Shown here piece by piece: positions 1-10,960 of a DNA stretch of 64,000 bases. The DNA is from Symsagittifera roscoffensis (lineage: Eukaryota; Xenacoelomorpha; Acoela; Convolutidae), in NCBI RefSeq assembly GCF_963678635.1, contig NW_026971661.1:1-64000 (forward strand). Reading direction: 5' to 3'. Under the pieces are notes generated by a model that saw only the letters and a list, made by a program, of their open reading frames with translations, ran no database searches and had not been told where the DNA came from. The position numbers were made by a program, and so were the translations under genes. Position 1 is the stretch's first letter. Each line of letters opens with the position of its first letter.

Positions 1-1833
1 CCTCTGATATGGAGTTTGATGCCAAAATTTCAAGCCTCTGACTTGGGGTTTGATAACAAATTTTCATGCCTATGACTTGGGGTTTGATGCCGCATTTTCA
101 TGCCTCTGACTTGGGTTTGATGCCAAACTTTCATGTCTCTGACTTGGGGTTTAATGCCAAACTTTCATGCCTCCATCTTGGGATTTGATGCCAAATATTC
201 ATGCCTCTGACTTGGGGTTTAATGCCAAATTTTCATGCCTCTGACTTGGGGTTTGATGACAATATTTCATGTCTCTGAGTTGGGGTTTGATGCAAAAATT
301 CATGCTTCCGTCTTGGCGTTTGATGCCTTTTTTTGTGCCTCTGACTTGGGGTTTCATATCAAATTTTTATGCTTCTGACTTGGGGTTTGATGCCAATTTT
401 TCATGCCTCTGACTTGTGGTTTGATGCTAAATTTTCATGCTTTTGACTTGTGGTTTGATGCCAAATTTTCATGCCTCTGACTTGGGTTTTGATGCCAAAC
501 TTTCATGTCTCCCACTTGGGGTTTAATGCCAAACTTTCATGCCTCCGTCTTGGGATTTGATGCCAAATATTCATGCCTCTGACTTGGGGTTTGATGCCAA
601 ATTTTCATGCCTCTGACTTGGGGTTTGATGACAATATTTCATGTCTCTGAGTTGGGGTTTGATGCAAAACTTCATGCTTCCGTCTTGGCGTTTGATGCTT
701 TTTTTGTGCCTCTGACTTGGGGTTTCATATCAAGTTTTCATGCTTCTGACTTGGGGTTTGATGCCAATTTTTCATGCCTCTGACATGTGGTTTGATGCTA
801 AATTTTCATGCTTTTGACTTGGGGTTTGATGCCAAATTTTCATGCCTCTGATTTGAGGTTTGATGCTTAACTTTCATACCTCTGACATGGAGTTTGATGC
901 TAAACTTTCATGCCTCCGTCTTGGGATTTGATGCCAAATATTCATGCCTCTGACTTGGGGTTTGATGCCAAATTTTCTTGCCTCTGACTTGGGGTTTGAT
1001 GACAATATTTCATGTCTCTGAGTTGGGGTTTGATGCAAAAATTCATGCTTCCGTCTTGGCGTTTGATGCCAATTTTTTGTGCCTCTGACTTGGGCTTCAT
1101 ATCAAATTTTCATGCTTCTGACTTGGGGTTTGATGCCAATTTTTCATGCCTCTGACTTGTGGTTTGGTGCTAAATTTTCATGCTTTTGACTTGGGGTTTG
1201 ATGCCAAATTTTCATGCCTCTGATTTGGGGTTTGATGCTTAACTTTCATACCTCTGACATGGAGTTTGATGCCAAATTTTCCTGCCTCTGACTTGGGCTT
1301 TGATAACAAATTTTCATGCCTGTGACTTGGGGTTTGATGCCGCAATTTCATGCCTCTGACTTAGGTTTTGATGCTAAACTTTTATGTCTCTGACTTGGGG
1401 TTTGATGCCAAACTTTCATGCCTCCGTCTTGGGATTTGATGCCAAATATTCATGCCTTTGACTTGGGGTTTGATGCCATTTTTTTGTGCCTCTGACTTTG
1501 GGTTTCATGCCAGCTTTTCTTGCTTCTGACTTGGGGTTTGATGCCAAATTTTCATGCCTCTGACTTGGGAGTTTGATGCCAATTTTTCATGCCTCTGACT
1601 TGGGGTTCGATGCCAAATTCTTGTGCCTCTGACTTGGGGTTTTATGCTAAATTTTCATGCCTCTGAATTGGGATTTGATGCCAAATAATCATGCCTCTGA
1701 TTTGGAGTTTGATGCCAATTTTTGTGCCTCTGACTTGGGGTTTGATGCCAAGTTTTTTATGCCTCTGACTTGGGGTTTGATACCACAGTTTCAGGCCTCT
1801 GGCTGGAGGTTTGATGCCGGGGTTTGATGACAA
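1..1833. repeat. 34-bp minisatellite with ~372-bp higher-order repeat
   Basis: About 54 direct copies of a ~34-bp unit with core TGCCTCTGACTTGGGGTTTG. Diagnostic variant monomers recur in the same order. The 'CTTCCGTCTTGGCG' monomer starts at about 301, 673 and 1044, and the 'GCCTCCRTCTTGGG' monomer at about 169, 541, 911 and 1420. This gives a higher-order period of 370-372 bp, or 11 monomers. The last interval is 509 bp, which equals one period plus four extra monomers. The array begins before the window. Its 34-bp unit is not a multiple of three, so the open frames through it are repeat shadows. Confidence 0.95.
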
Positions 1834-1944
1834 GGTAAAACTCCGTCATTTTGATATAAAATAAAAAGCATACATCGTTACACGACGTTTTAACGGTGTA
1901 TATAAACGCACAAGCAATTAGATAAAGTAATGTGGTAACACCGT

Positions 1945-2020
1945 CAGTAGCGGACTCAAGGGGGATGGGGCTGGGGGACGCTCCTCCCTTCGCAAAGATT
2001 CGACTCCTGCCTCGGCGCCA
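1945..2020 (+). mobile_element. hAT-like transposon end (CAGTAGCGGACTC)
   Basis: The stretch opens with CAGTAGCGGACTCAAGGG and continues G-rich. It resembles the CAGTGGCGGATCCAGG-type ends common on hAT transposons and their non-autonomous derivatives in invertebrates. No matching inverted end was found, so only one end or a truncated copy is supported. A G-rich tail and a GCGAAG..CGGCGCC stretch follow. No transposase is visible. Confidence 0.35.
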
Positions 2021-2253
2021 ATATGTACTCATTATGTACCTGAAGAGTGTGCCGGAAAAAAAACTAAATTTTTTGTTAAAAATTTCCAAAAAAACCTAAA
2101 GACACTTTTTTGGCTTGTGTTTCAAAGCATTTGGCTGCGGCGCAGAAAGTGAGTTCAAAATAAGTTCTTTCTGGTTATAACTGTTAATTCATTATTTTTG
2201 AAACTAACCAATCCTGCCAATTACACAGGTACTATGCCATTTTACAGCGTTAT

Positions 2254-2290
2254 CAGTAGCGGATCTAAGGTTCTCTCGAGGGGCGGATTT
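2254..2290 (+). mobile_element. second hAT-like end, same orientation
   Basis: CAGTAGCGGATCTAAGG followed by a G-rich segment, about 310 bp after the first such end and in the same orientation. Two direct rather than inverted ends imply two truncated copies or a nested insertion, not one complete element. Confidence 0.35.
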
Positions 2291-2549
2291 TCAAATAACA
2301 TTCGAAAAATTTTGCCGACTTCTTTTTCTAGATAAACTAGACTGATTTTTGAACCCTTTCCGAATCCCTATAAAGACTCTCTTTGGAACAAACTATGCTC
2401 TCCGCAGGCAACTGTTTGAAAAACAGTGTTTTTAGGCGCTTTTTGGAAAAATTTGGCGCGTTTTTTTTGGCGCGCACTCCCTCCACAAAAGAAATATAGA
2501 TTGGCACCATTGACTGGACCTCCATGCACCGAAAATGGTTATCATACAA

Positions 2550-2572
2550 TTCCATACACCGAATGTATGGAA
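2550..2572. repeat. small hairpin, 9-bp arms
   Basis: TTCCATACA and TGTATGGAA flank a 5-base loop. The same ATCATACAA-type word recurs nearby at 2540, 2582 and 2709, so this is a local cluster of related short words. Confidence 0.6.
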
Positions 2573-2704
2573 AAATGCTAGTCATACAATTTTCAAACAA
2601 TTTCTAAAAATCATTGGAAAACTTTGCACTAAATTCTTCGGCTATGTGAATCAATTAAAACAGTCTGACGATTGAAATAACTAGATTTTTGTGGCAAAAA
2701 ATGT

Positions 2705-2742
2705 TTATCATACAAATTTCTTGCATGAAAATGTATGATAAG
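2705..2742. repeat. hairpin, 10-bp perfect arms
   Basis: TTATCATACA at the left pairs with TGTATGATAA at the right across a short A/T-rich loop. It shares its arm word with the hairpin at 2550. No gene is adjacent. Confidence 0.55.
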
Positions 2743-2844
2743 TGTTTTTCCATAAAAAGAATTTTTTTTTAAGCTAAGAAAGCCGTTTCTAATCAAGTTT
2801 TAATTCGTAAAGAGCATTTTTTTGCTTCACTGAGAGCACTTTCG

Positions 2845-3345
2845 TTACGAAAAAAATAATAATAAAAAATTGCTTATGACACAATTTCCATATATGAGAT
2901 TTCTATGACAAACATTTTTTTCCGAGAGCCTTTCGTGATTTGTTTTTACCGAACATTTTCTCTCAATAACAAAGTTTCTGAAAGAGTCTGCCCCCCAAAC
3001 TACGTCTACCACTTCGAGCTCGTTGCCCGAATATCTTTTCTCTGCGGTATCAAAATAACGGGAAGTGAAAGAAATTGTTCTGCAATTTTCAAAACCGAGT
3101 AGCTTTAACAACACCACCAAACAATTATGGCTTGTGTCACAACCAATACGAACATCACTGTGGACATCGAAAAGTTCAACTCATGGCTTTACTTATCTAC
3201 AGGTTTCCTTTGTCTTCGTAAAGGTGACATAATCAATTCTGTAAAACAACGGCGCGACTATCCCATTCTGTATTCGCGAAGTTGCAGTATTACGTTCGGA
3301 ATGTCATTTTCAACAATCGATGAAACTACTTTGGACTCTTTTTGA
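2845..3345. other. unassigned pair of divergent short open frames
   Basis: A 91-codon open frame on the minus strand (2845-3120) lies 6 bases from a 72-codon open frame on the plus strand (3127-3345). Base composition here is a little richer in G+C than the flanks. I recognise no domain, signal peptide or membrane segment in either product. They could be exon remnants or chance open frames. Chance is the more likely explanation given their length. Confidence 0.15.
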
Positions 3346-3608
3346 CGTCGCGAGGATTTTTTTTATTGTTTTTTTTACCAGGAAAATCTAAAAATTTATT
3401 CAGTCTCAAAAGTATTTTTTCGCTGTACGAGTTCAATGTATTAAACACAAGGGTTGATGTTTTCATACGGTGAGTTTCACAAACTTTCGGATAAGGTATA
3501 GATATCCTAAAACGAATAACAGGTTACGCGGTACCAAAATGAGAGATTTTACTATTTATTATAGCACTCATTTTATAACCTACTCATTTTTATAATACCT
3601 GTTTTATC

Positions 3609-3860
3609 TCCCTACCTCTCGTTTCTTCGTCCACGTTCACCCCTTCCCCAATTTATTTGTCTTATTTGTTTACAACCCCCCTCCCCAGTTCCCTTTCCAC
3701 TGCCCACCCTCTCGCGTTTAACACTCTACACGTGGGGCGGTAAACGGTTGTTGGTATAAGCGTGGGCGGGGTTAAACTTGGGGGGCGCGGGTGTAGACGG
3801 GGGGAGGTGTGAGGATGTAAATAAGGAGTTGTAAGCGGGGTGAGTGTAAATTTGGGGGGG
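3609..3860. repeat. imperfect foldback with C-rich to G-rich switch
   Basis: The plus strand is C/T-rich from about 3609 to 3728 and G-rich from about 3735 to 3860. The switch falls at CACGTG (3729-3734). Inner arms CGTTTA (3715-3720) and TAAACG (3741-3746) pair. Outer arms at 3661-3686 and 3800-3826 pair imperfectly, both containing the CTTATTT...CTCCCC pattern when read on opposite strands. A foldback or MITE-like relic is likely. The G-runs could also form quadruplexes. Confidence 0.55.
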
Positions 3861-5480
3861 CTGTTATGTTGAAGGGCAGCAAGGAATGTAAAATTGGATC
3901 AAGTAAAAATCAGCGAAAAAAAATTGAGAATCCAAAAAATTTATGAGAATCTTGTCTGGTGTAGCTTGAACTAAGCCAAAAGCAACTGTTAATTTTCAAA
4001 TTTTCTGCAGTGTTTGAAAAATTCAGAAGAAAATTCAAAAAAACTTGTTTTTAACCCTTTTAATTGATTATAATTGATTGAAATGTTTTTTTTATTGGGC
4101 AAAATTTACGTTATATCTCATTTTCATCGAATATCATCAATTTTTGTTGAGTTTTGTAGAGACTGACAATGAGAATCAAATTTCATCGATGATTCTCCTT
4201 AAAACATCAGTACGGGTAACAACAAAAAATTACGATTTAGAATCAAAGCCAAGACAGTTTTTTGTTTTTGAGTAGCTCTGTTGTGTATTATTCACAAATA
4301 ATTAACTTACGCGACATCAAAAATTATCCAAGTAAATTTAGCAACGGTCAAATTTCGAGAAAAGTTGGGCTGAGACGGTACTACTTTAAAATTTCTTTGA
4401 GGTTAACTTAATCATTTCGAAAGCATTGATAGTTTTTTTAGGGCCTTGCTTCTTAAATCGGATGCAACGACTGATTCAAAAATACTAAATCAATGGTTAA
4501 GAATATTCACATTTTGTAGCTTATCCGGAGGCAAACAATCTTTCCAAAGAGGGAAATAGTTAAAGAGATCCTTTTTAAAGGTTTTTCAAAGGAAAAAACT
4601 CAATGTCATGTGCATGCGTTTGAATTGAAGTTTTTTAGCGCAAAACTCTAGCAGTTTTCTTTTCAAACTTTCCAGAAGATTCAAGTTTTTGACAGCTCTC
4701 AGTAAAATCTAAGTGTTTTATGCCCATTTTTTTGCAATTTTTTGGTAATGCCGCAAATATTCAAAAAATGTTTATTTAGAATATATGGAACACTTTTCTA
4801 AAGATTATCCCCAGAACAGCTTCATTATAGCAATTATAGCATGCAGTCAACTTCATTCTTAGCACAATTTTTTTTATTTATTATGCACTAACCTTTTCAG
4901 AAGCTTCAAAGATTTATGAGTTTTAAACTTTACATTATATTTAGCAAATTCGATAGTTTGGAACGTAATTAGCTTGCAGCGGTCCTTCAAACTCTTTTTA
5001 CGGACTTTTTACCAAATAAAACCACAAAAACTTGCAAAACTTGCAAACTTACAGTGCTTACGATACGTATGCATAAACCGAGTTAATGATCCGAATTTAC
5101 ATGAACACGATAAAAATTCGCCTCAAGATTTTCAATCATAGGCGTGTACTAAAATATCGCTCGTGATCAGTACATACTTATCCGCATACCTGCAGATAAT
5201 TAGTTTCAATCAAACTCGCCAGTTTCTACTGATACATATTATTAGCAAAGGTAAGAAGAAAATTTACCTTTTGCGTGTGTGAAAATCATTTTTAGCTGTC
5301 AATAAAATCCACCAAACTTTTTTATGGGAAACATTTATTAAGTTTTTGTATAAATTTTTTAAAAAAACTCTTCCAAGTATATGTTTAGAAGTGATTTTTA
5401 ACTAAAAGTTAAAACGTATAGGGTATTTTAGGATATTAATTTTGCTTAGTAGGGTAATTTATATATCACTTTGTATGTAA
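3861..5480. other. AT-rich stretch without recognisable genes
   Basis: Long A and T runs and frequent stops in all frames. No coding similarity, RNA gene or repeat array was recognised. Confidence 0.6.
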
Positions 5481-5542
5481 TTTGAACACTACTATTGCCA
5501 AATTTGAAAGCCTATTTTTTATGTCAAGTTGGGACGACTGGA

Positions 5543-5704
5543 ATGGCTGAGAAGAATCTGAACAAGGACAAACAGACCAAATGCAGCCACTGCAAAAAGA
5601 ACTTCATTGACCCCAGAAGACTACCCTGCGGCCACTGTGTCTGTGGAATCGGAAAAGAAGGACGAATGTGTGCGGCCGAGTTACTGGGATCTGCTGACAG
5701 GTTC
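5543..5704 (+). pseudogene. RING-finger fragment (isolated exon or retro-copy)
   Basis: From the ATG at 5543 the frame reads a lysine-rich start and then CSHCKKNFIDPRRLPCGHCVC. This is the first half of a C3HC4 RING finger (C-x2-C ... C-G-H-x-x-C), most like the N-terminal RING of TRIM-type E3 ubiquitin ligases. After the CGHCVC core this frame runs on as glycine-rich residues to a stop at about 5705. The +1 frame instead continues with an acidic/basic segment ending near WDLLTG, which suggests a frameshift. The later Cys pairs of the RING are not found in either frame. The segment is visibly more G+C-rich than its flanks. It could be one exon of a split gene, since a possible donor GTTCTG follows at 5701, but no partner exon was found. 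Function as a ligase is not supported in this form. Confidence 0.5.
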
Positions 5705-5707
5705 TGA

Positions 5708-6688
5708 TCTTTCTCGCAAATCGTTTCAATTTTCGATCCAGCAAAATTACTCTAAGCAAAAAAATACTTACGCTGGATGCTTGAGCAGGAATAGCTCTCT
5801 TCTGAAACTAAAATCTTGAACAAGTATATTTGAAAGTAGTAAAAAAACTGCTTGCAGTTCATGCAAAAAAAAGTGGTGTTTGGTGGTATCTCACAGCAAA
5901 TCATTCGAAAATGAAGCTCTTTACCGTCCCCTCCTCTATCTTTCATATATGATATTTTATAATTGCTTTAAATGCTATTATGTCTAGTCTTGCTCTTTTT
6001 TGACGGTCGGCCTTAATCAAGACGGAACAGAATCAGAACCAAAAACGGTTAAAATGATCATATAGGATAAGAACCCCTTTTTAGTATGTTAAAACATGGG
6101 CAAGTGGGAACTCAAACCGATGAAGGACTGGTTAACTTAGTATTGGTACTTAAGCTTAGACGTCTACGCCAAAATTGCTAAAAAATGGCGATTTATATGA
6201 ATTTATACTTTCGTTTACATTTGCGCATCAAAATGCGTGCTTCTACAATGTAAGGAGCGAAGAAAAAGTAGTTCACTTTTGTAAATTGCTGGCCATGCCA
6301 AGTTTTGTTGCATTATGGCAATTTTTAGGTAGTTCTTCAAAATTGAAGTTGACAGGTGGTGGAGGGAGTAGACAGGAGCTTTTTTTGTTACCATTTTTCT
6401 GATTAACCAGTGGTCATTCTGTTTCTAAGAAGAACAGAGCTTGCTTGGCGTAAGCTATAAACGTACGCTTACACTGTTTTCAAACCGAATATGCACGATT
6501 TATGGCTTTTTTTAAAACTAAGTTTCAAGTAAAACTATTTAGTTTTTTCCATTTTGTTAAAATGAAACCGCTGATGCCCGACATTTCACATTCTAGATTA
6601 TGCTCAAAATCTAAAAGTTTCGACTTCAAAAAACGAGCAACTGCAGGTTTATGGTTGAAAACTAACAACCAAGAAGCAATTGTAAGTA
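5708..6688. other. no recognisable gene
   Basis: AT-rich. Short open frames in all frames have no recognisable domain. A purine-rich GGTGGTGGAGGGAG tract sits at about 6356. Confidence 0.55.
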
Positions 6689-6828
6689 GAGCACAGTCGA
6701 AAAATACCCATTATCGCCGAGCACACTCAAAACATAGATCGAGCACGGTCGAATCATAGGTCGAGCCTGGCCAAAGTATAGGTCAAACACAGTCAAAACA
6801 CAGGTTGAAAACAGCTAAAAATCTCAAA
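6689..6828. repeat. 22-bp degenerate tandem repeat, ~5.5 copies
   Basis: Units open with GAGCACAGTC-like sequence and end in CATAGGTC-like sequence. The first unit is 30 bp (6689-6718). Four clear 22-bp units follow at 6719, 6741, 6763 and 6785, and a partial one at 6807. The open frame running through it (6502-6759) is not recognised. Confidence 0.75.
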
Positions 6829-8999
6829 ATGCTTTCGGATGTTGGATTTTGGCCAACAGATTGTGGGCGCGTTTTCAATTAGCAAAAAACAAAACACATG
6901 TACTTCCACAGTGTCTTCTGCCTAACCCCTAGTAACCAATCGTATACAAGACCTCCTCGAGAAAGCAAACACTAATTGATTCATTTTGATTCAGTATGAT
7001 CATTTTTGTGCCAAAAAACGCCATACATTTTTACACTGGCGATACAATTAAGACACTGCATAATAGGATATTGAACAGAAAAAAAAGTCATGAAAAATTA
7101 CTTGAACAAAGTCAAAAAATCGACTTCTACAAAACTTCAAGCCTTTGTCTCGGATGATGTTCATAAAAACCCTTAACAGGTATTGAAAATTAATGACCGA
7201 GACGCCCATTAAGCGACAAAAATTAGGTCGACCCTGGTTAAGTCGAAAACAAAAAGGTAACTTTAAGAAAATTTCAACCTTTAAAAAATTTAACACTTGA
7301 ATTTTTTACGACCTTTTCTCCTAAATCACGCAAAAGCATAGATAAAGTGCCCTTGAAATAGCGCAAAATAATTTCAATAAGCTATCATTTTACACGCTGA
7401 ACCCATTTAATTTAAAAGAAAACAAGTAAAAACATTTACATTCAGAGTTGGTACAATTATGGTGATGCTATTTGATTAAAATTTATTGAAATCTCCTTAA
7501 TAACTTTGTGACAAAAATTACAACCAGGAGCGGTTTTAGCATAAGAAATAGGCAAAAAAACATTGAGAATTGATAACCATGTCAATAATCTGTTTTTCGA
7601 TTTGAAAAGAAATGCAACCTTATCATCATAGTCGGTGGTTCGTTGACAAAAATTGCAAGAAAGTGGGTTTGAAATGAGTGCTATCTTCAAAACCAAGCCA
7701 GTTTGTTGTTATTTGTTCTCCATTTTCTAGCAAGAATAACCAACTATAAACACGCAAAAAAAATCTTGCAAAACTTGCATCATTCGACGGATTTATATGT
7801 TAAATTTTTTCTAGCAGAACTAATTACAACTCAAAACACGCGCTAATTTTTTGTCGAATAATTTAGGTTTTGCAAAATTATTACAATTTTGCGTCTTTTA
7901 AGTTGTTAATTATTTCGGCTAAAACATAGCAAACAAATAATTCCGTCGAATGATGTATTTTTTTGCGAGAATATTCCAGTATTTTAAACTTTTTGATGTC
8001 TACAAATTTAGGGATGGTTTAAAAAGCAGTTGTTTAAACAATACATCTTTTTCAAGTTCAAAATTGGGCAATAGCAGCAGTTTTTTCTTTAAAAAAAAAC
8101 AGATTGCAATTGATTGATTGTTAACAAAGGTGAAAACAACTTGTTCCTCTTTTGCTTCTAAAAAAAAACAAAAGATTAGAACTTCTCAATCTATTTCAGC
8201 TTTTTTTAAAAAAATATATCGAACATCAATTTGCTATCGTTGCAATTTTTTCAAGCGAGATGATCTGAACGTTTGAACGGAATTTGGGTTTTTTCGCTAG
8301 TAGCTTGCTTGGAAATATTTCATGAGCTGAATGAAGCTATCAACTAGTTTCAGCGTTCTTCAGAAAACTTTTTGGTAAAGAATTAAGAAAAATCAAAGTT
8401 TTTTCATTTGAATGGCTTTCTTGAAACGTTTCTAGTTTAAATATGACTTCCTAATTAGATTCTGGATCAAGTTGAAAGTATTCACTGGATTAGTTTTCTC
8501 GGAAAATTATTCTATTTTGAGTCATTCAAGCTATGTAAGATCAACACATTTCACAATCGGATGGAGCTATTAAAATTGGCGTACAAGGCTTTTAGTTTTC
8601 AGATAGCTAGATTCAATAAATTCATTTTTCCGAATAAATTCAGGCCAACAACTTTTTTTTGAATTTAACTAATTTGAAGCTTGCTAAATTTTTTATTTCA
8701 AGTTTGAGTCTTTGTGATGCTTGCCAGTTTTATTCAATTTTTAAAGATATATTGCAAGGTAAATTGAAACCCTCCCGTAACCAGCCAAGGCTGTTTGTTA
8801 TTCAGGATAGAAATGTTATTTAAGAAATGTTGTATGATTACCTAGCCAAATGTTTTGTATTGTCTGTACAGAAACGATCTGTTTCTTTCTTAGTTTAGAA
8901 GCAAACAATTTCTGGAAACAAATAACCAGAAATCACTTCACTTCTCAACCAGAATAATATAAACATGCTTCGAATATACACAATAGCCGTAGCAAAACA
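6829..8999. other. AT-rich stretch without recognisable genes
   Basis: No coding domain, RNA gene or tandem array recognised on either strand. Long A/T homopolymers are common. Confidence 0.55.
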
Positions 9000-9039
9000 A
9001 TGCAAATTAACACTTGTTATAACAAGTGTAGCTTTGCAT
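9000..9039. repeat. 40-bp near-perfect palindrome
   Basis: The core ACACTTGTTATAACAAGTGT (9010-9029) is a perfect 20-bp palindrome. The arms extend to ATGCAAA on the left and TTTGCAT on the right, with three mismatches per 20-base arm. It lies about 30 bases upstream of the tRNA-like relic at 9068. A hairpin with no loop is possible, either as a cruciform in DNA or in a transcript. Confidence 0.8.
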
Positions 9040-9067
9040 CAGGTTGTTATAAATATCTTAGATTATC

Positions 9068-9140
9068 CGGTGATGTGGCCAAGCGGTTAGCATATCAGCC
9101 TCTATATGCGCAGGATGGGTGTGTGAGGACTAGTCTGAGA
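9068..9140 (+). pseudogene. tRNA-like / SINE-type relic (Ser/Leu-like A box)
   Basis: TGGCCAAGCGGTTAG (from about 9076) matches the pol III A box and D-arm of class II tRNAs such as tRNA-Ser and tRNA-Leu. A weak B-box-like GTGTGAGGACTAGTC follows at about 9121-9135. The T-arm and acceptor stem do not pair well, so a functional tRNA is not supported. It is probably a tRNA pseudogene or the head of a tRNA-derived SINE. Confidence 0.4.
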
Positions 9141-9312
9141 AATTATTCTAGCTAGAAATAGCCTATATTTAGCTAATTTCTGATCAGAAAAAAGATGAAA
9201 AAAAAAAGATTTTATAAGAAAATCCCTGCTTTATTTAAATCTTTCGCAAAGACTTTCTGACCAGAAAATTAGATTGGATAAAAAAAGCATTCCAGGTCAA
9301 AAATAAAGTATT

Positions 9313-9380
9313 TTCTCGGTACGGCTTCTCGGTACGGATTTTCTCTGTACGGCTTCTCGGTACGGATTTTCTCGGTACGG
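9313..9380. repeat. TTCTCGGTACGG short tandem repeat
   Basis: Five copies of TTCTCGGTACGG, one with a base change, separated alternately by one and three bases. This makes a ~28-bp dimer unit. Confidence 0.8.
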
Positions 9381-9802
9381 TAAGGTTTTGTTGAAACAAG
9401 CTCAGTATACGGCAGAGGCCTACAGAAACATGCTTTTACTGTTTTTTGGTCAATTCTTTGCATTTAAAATTGACAGCGATGATAGCACAGAGTACTTATT
9501 ACTTGCCAAACAGAGGAATGATGTTCGATACTACCTGTTGTAACTTTTTAGCATCAAAACTTGGTGAAATTTTACATTTTTCAGAATAAAAAAAAGTAAA
9601 ACTCAAAAATTTTCAGCTCTTTGCCAAAAAAACTGTGAGGTGTAACTGCAAAACCATGCAATTTTTGAGAGTTTAGCGGGTCTTAACTAGTTCTTCAATC
9701 TTTGGTTTTACCGCACCAAAGTGAATGCTCTAATTTCAATCATGTCTGGGTATCTGAGGAGCGTAAACAAATATGAGCTCGTGTCTGCCCGCACCGAGCG
9801 CC

Positions 9803-10086
9803 CATGGATTCTAATCGGTTATAATGGATTCCGGAGACAAAAATAATAGATTATAATCCATTACGGATGTAAAATTCAAACCACGAAATCGATTTTATTG
9901 CCCTTACAATCGATTATTTTTGAGAAAAAAAAATACTCCATTAAAATCCATTAATTATAATCCATTAAAATACTCCATTATAATCCACTGAAATCGATTA
10001 TTTTGTCAAGAAAATCCATTATAATCGATTATTTATGAGGTAAAAAATCCATTATAATCCATTATAATTGGTTAAAATCCATTTTA
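9803..10086. repeat. cluster of ATCGATTATAATCCATT-type motifs
   Basis: More than ten variants of AATCGATTATAA, ATTATAATCCATT and TAAAATCCATT, in both orientations because the word is partly palindromic. They are irregularly spaced over about 280 bp. The cluster is preceded by CCGAGCG at about 9794. A second, weaker cluster with the same lead-in lies at 11,235. This is neither a regular tandem array nor coding. Confidence 0.7.
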
Positions 10087-10337
10087 GTTCGCTAATTTGG
10101 CGATTCTATTTTTAGTTCTAATTATGTCTGGAAGAAGAAAAGCAAGTTTAAAGATGTAAAATTACAAAACTGCAAATATACGAAAACATGCATATATAAA
10201 AACCTCATTACTGTTTTAAAATACGATTTGATTGCATGATTTGATAAAAAAAAACTCATGTACTTTCAGATATAAAACATTCTCAATTTGTTTTATTTCG
10301 AAAATTTTCCCCTACAAAAAGCTAAGCTTCTCTCCTA

Positions 10338-10788
10338 TAGCGGGCATCGGGTAGGAGAGCCAGTGACCTCACCGGGCATCGGGTACGAGAACCAGTGACC
10401 TCAGCGGGCATCGGGTAGGAGAACCAGTGACCTCAGCGGGCATCGGGTAGGAGAGCCAGTGACCTCAGCGGGCATCGGGTAGGAGAACCAGTGACCTCAG
10501 TGGGCATCGGGTAGGAGAACCAGTGACCTCAGCGGACATCGGGTAGGAGAGCCAGTGACCTCAGCGGGAATCGGGTAGGAGAGCCAGTGACCTCAGTGGG
10601 CATCGGGTAGGAGAGCCAGTGACCTCAGTGGGCATCGGGTAGGAGAACCATTGACCTCAGTGGGCATCGGGTAGGAGAACCAGTGACGTCAGTGGGCATC
10701 GGGTAAGAGACGCAGTGACCTCAGCGGGCATCAGGTAGGAGAGCCAATGACGTCAGCGGGCATCGGGTAGGAGATCCAGAGGGAGATG
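10338..10788. repeat. 32-bp minisatellite, 14 copies
   Basis: Fourteen consecutive units of GCGGGCATCGGGTAGGAGAR plus a short CCAGTGACCTCA tail, with very few differences between copies. Main variants are GCGGG/TGGG at the start and GAGAGCC/GAGAACC in the middle. In copies 11 and 13 CCTC becomes CGTC, creating TGACGTCA. The array is purine-rich on the plus strand and far more G+C-rich than its flanks, so it is probably a young expansion. Confidence 0.95.
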
Positions 10789-10882
10789 TTCTGGTCCAAT
10801 CTGCGACTAATAAAAACAACCAAAGAAAAATGAAAACAACCATAATAGCTACCTGCTCCGACCAATTATTTGAAATAAATAT

Positions 10883-10960
10883 TTCCGAGAAAGGCAACCA
10901 CCCACTGGTAGAGGTAAAAACAGGTGATCGTATCCCGGGTCGAGGTCCCAGATGTTCGGA
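10883..10960 (+). pseudogene. tRNA-like relic with A- and B-box resemblance
   Basis: ACTGGTAGAGG resembles the tRNA D-arm/A box, and CCGGGTCGAGGTCCC resembles the T-arm/B box, with a GGG/CCC stem around a 7-base loop. TCCGAGA at the left end partly pairs with GTTCGGA at the right end. Spacing is irregular and one arm is off by two bases, so this is a decayed tRNA or SINE head rather than a working gene. Confidence 0.3.

Noticed and set aside
1642-1833. Minus-strand open frame with repeating KPQVRG-type text
   Set aside because: It is a direct reading of the 34-bp minisatellite.
9068-9140. Functional tRNA gene
   Set aside because: The A box is good, but the T-arm and acceptor stem do not pair and no clear anticodon stem forms.
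10338-10788. CRISPR-like regular direct repeats
   Set aside because: Units are contiguous with no unique spacers, and the window is eukaryotic. It is a minisatellite.
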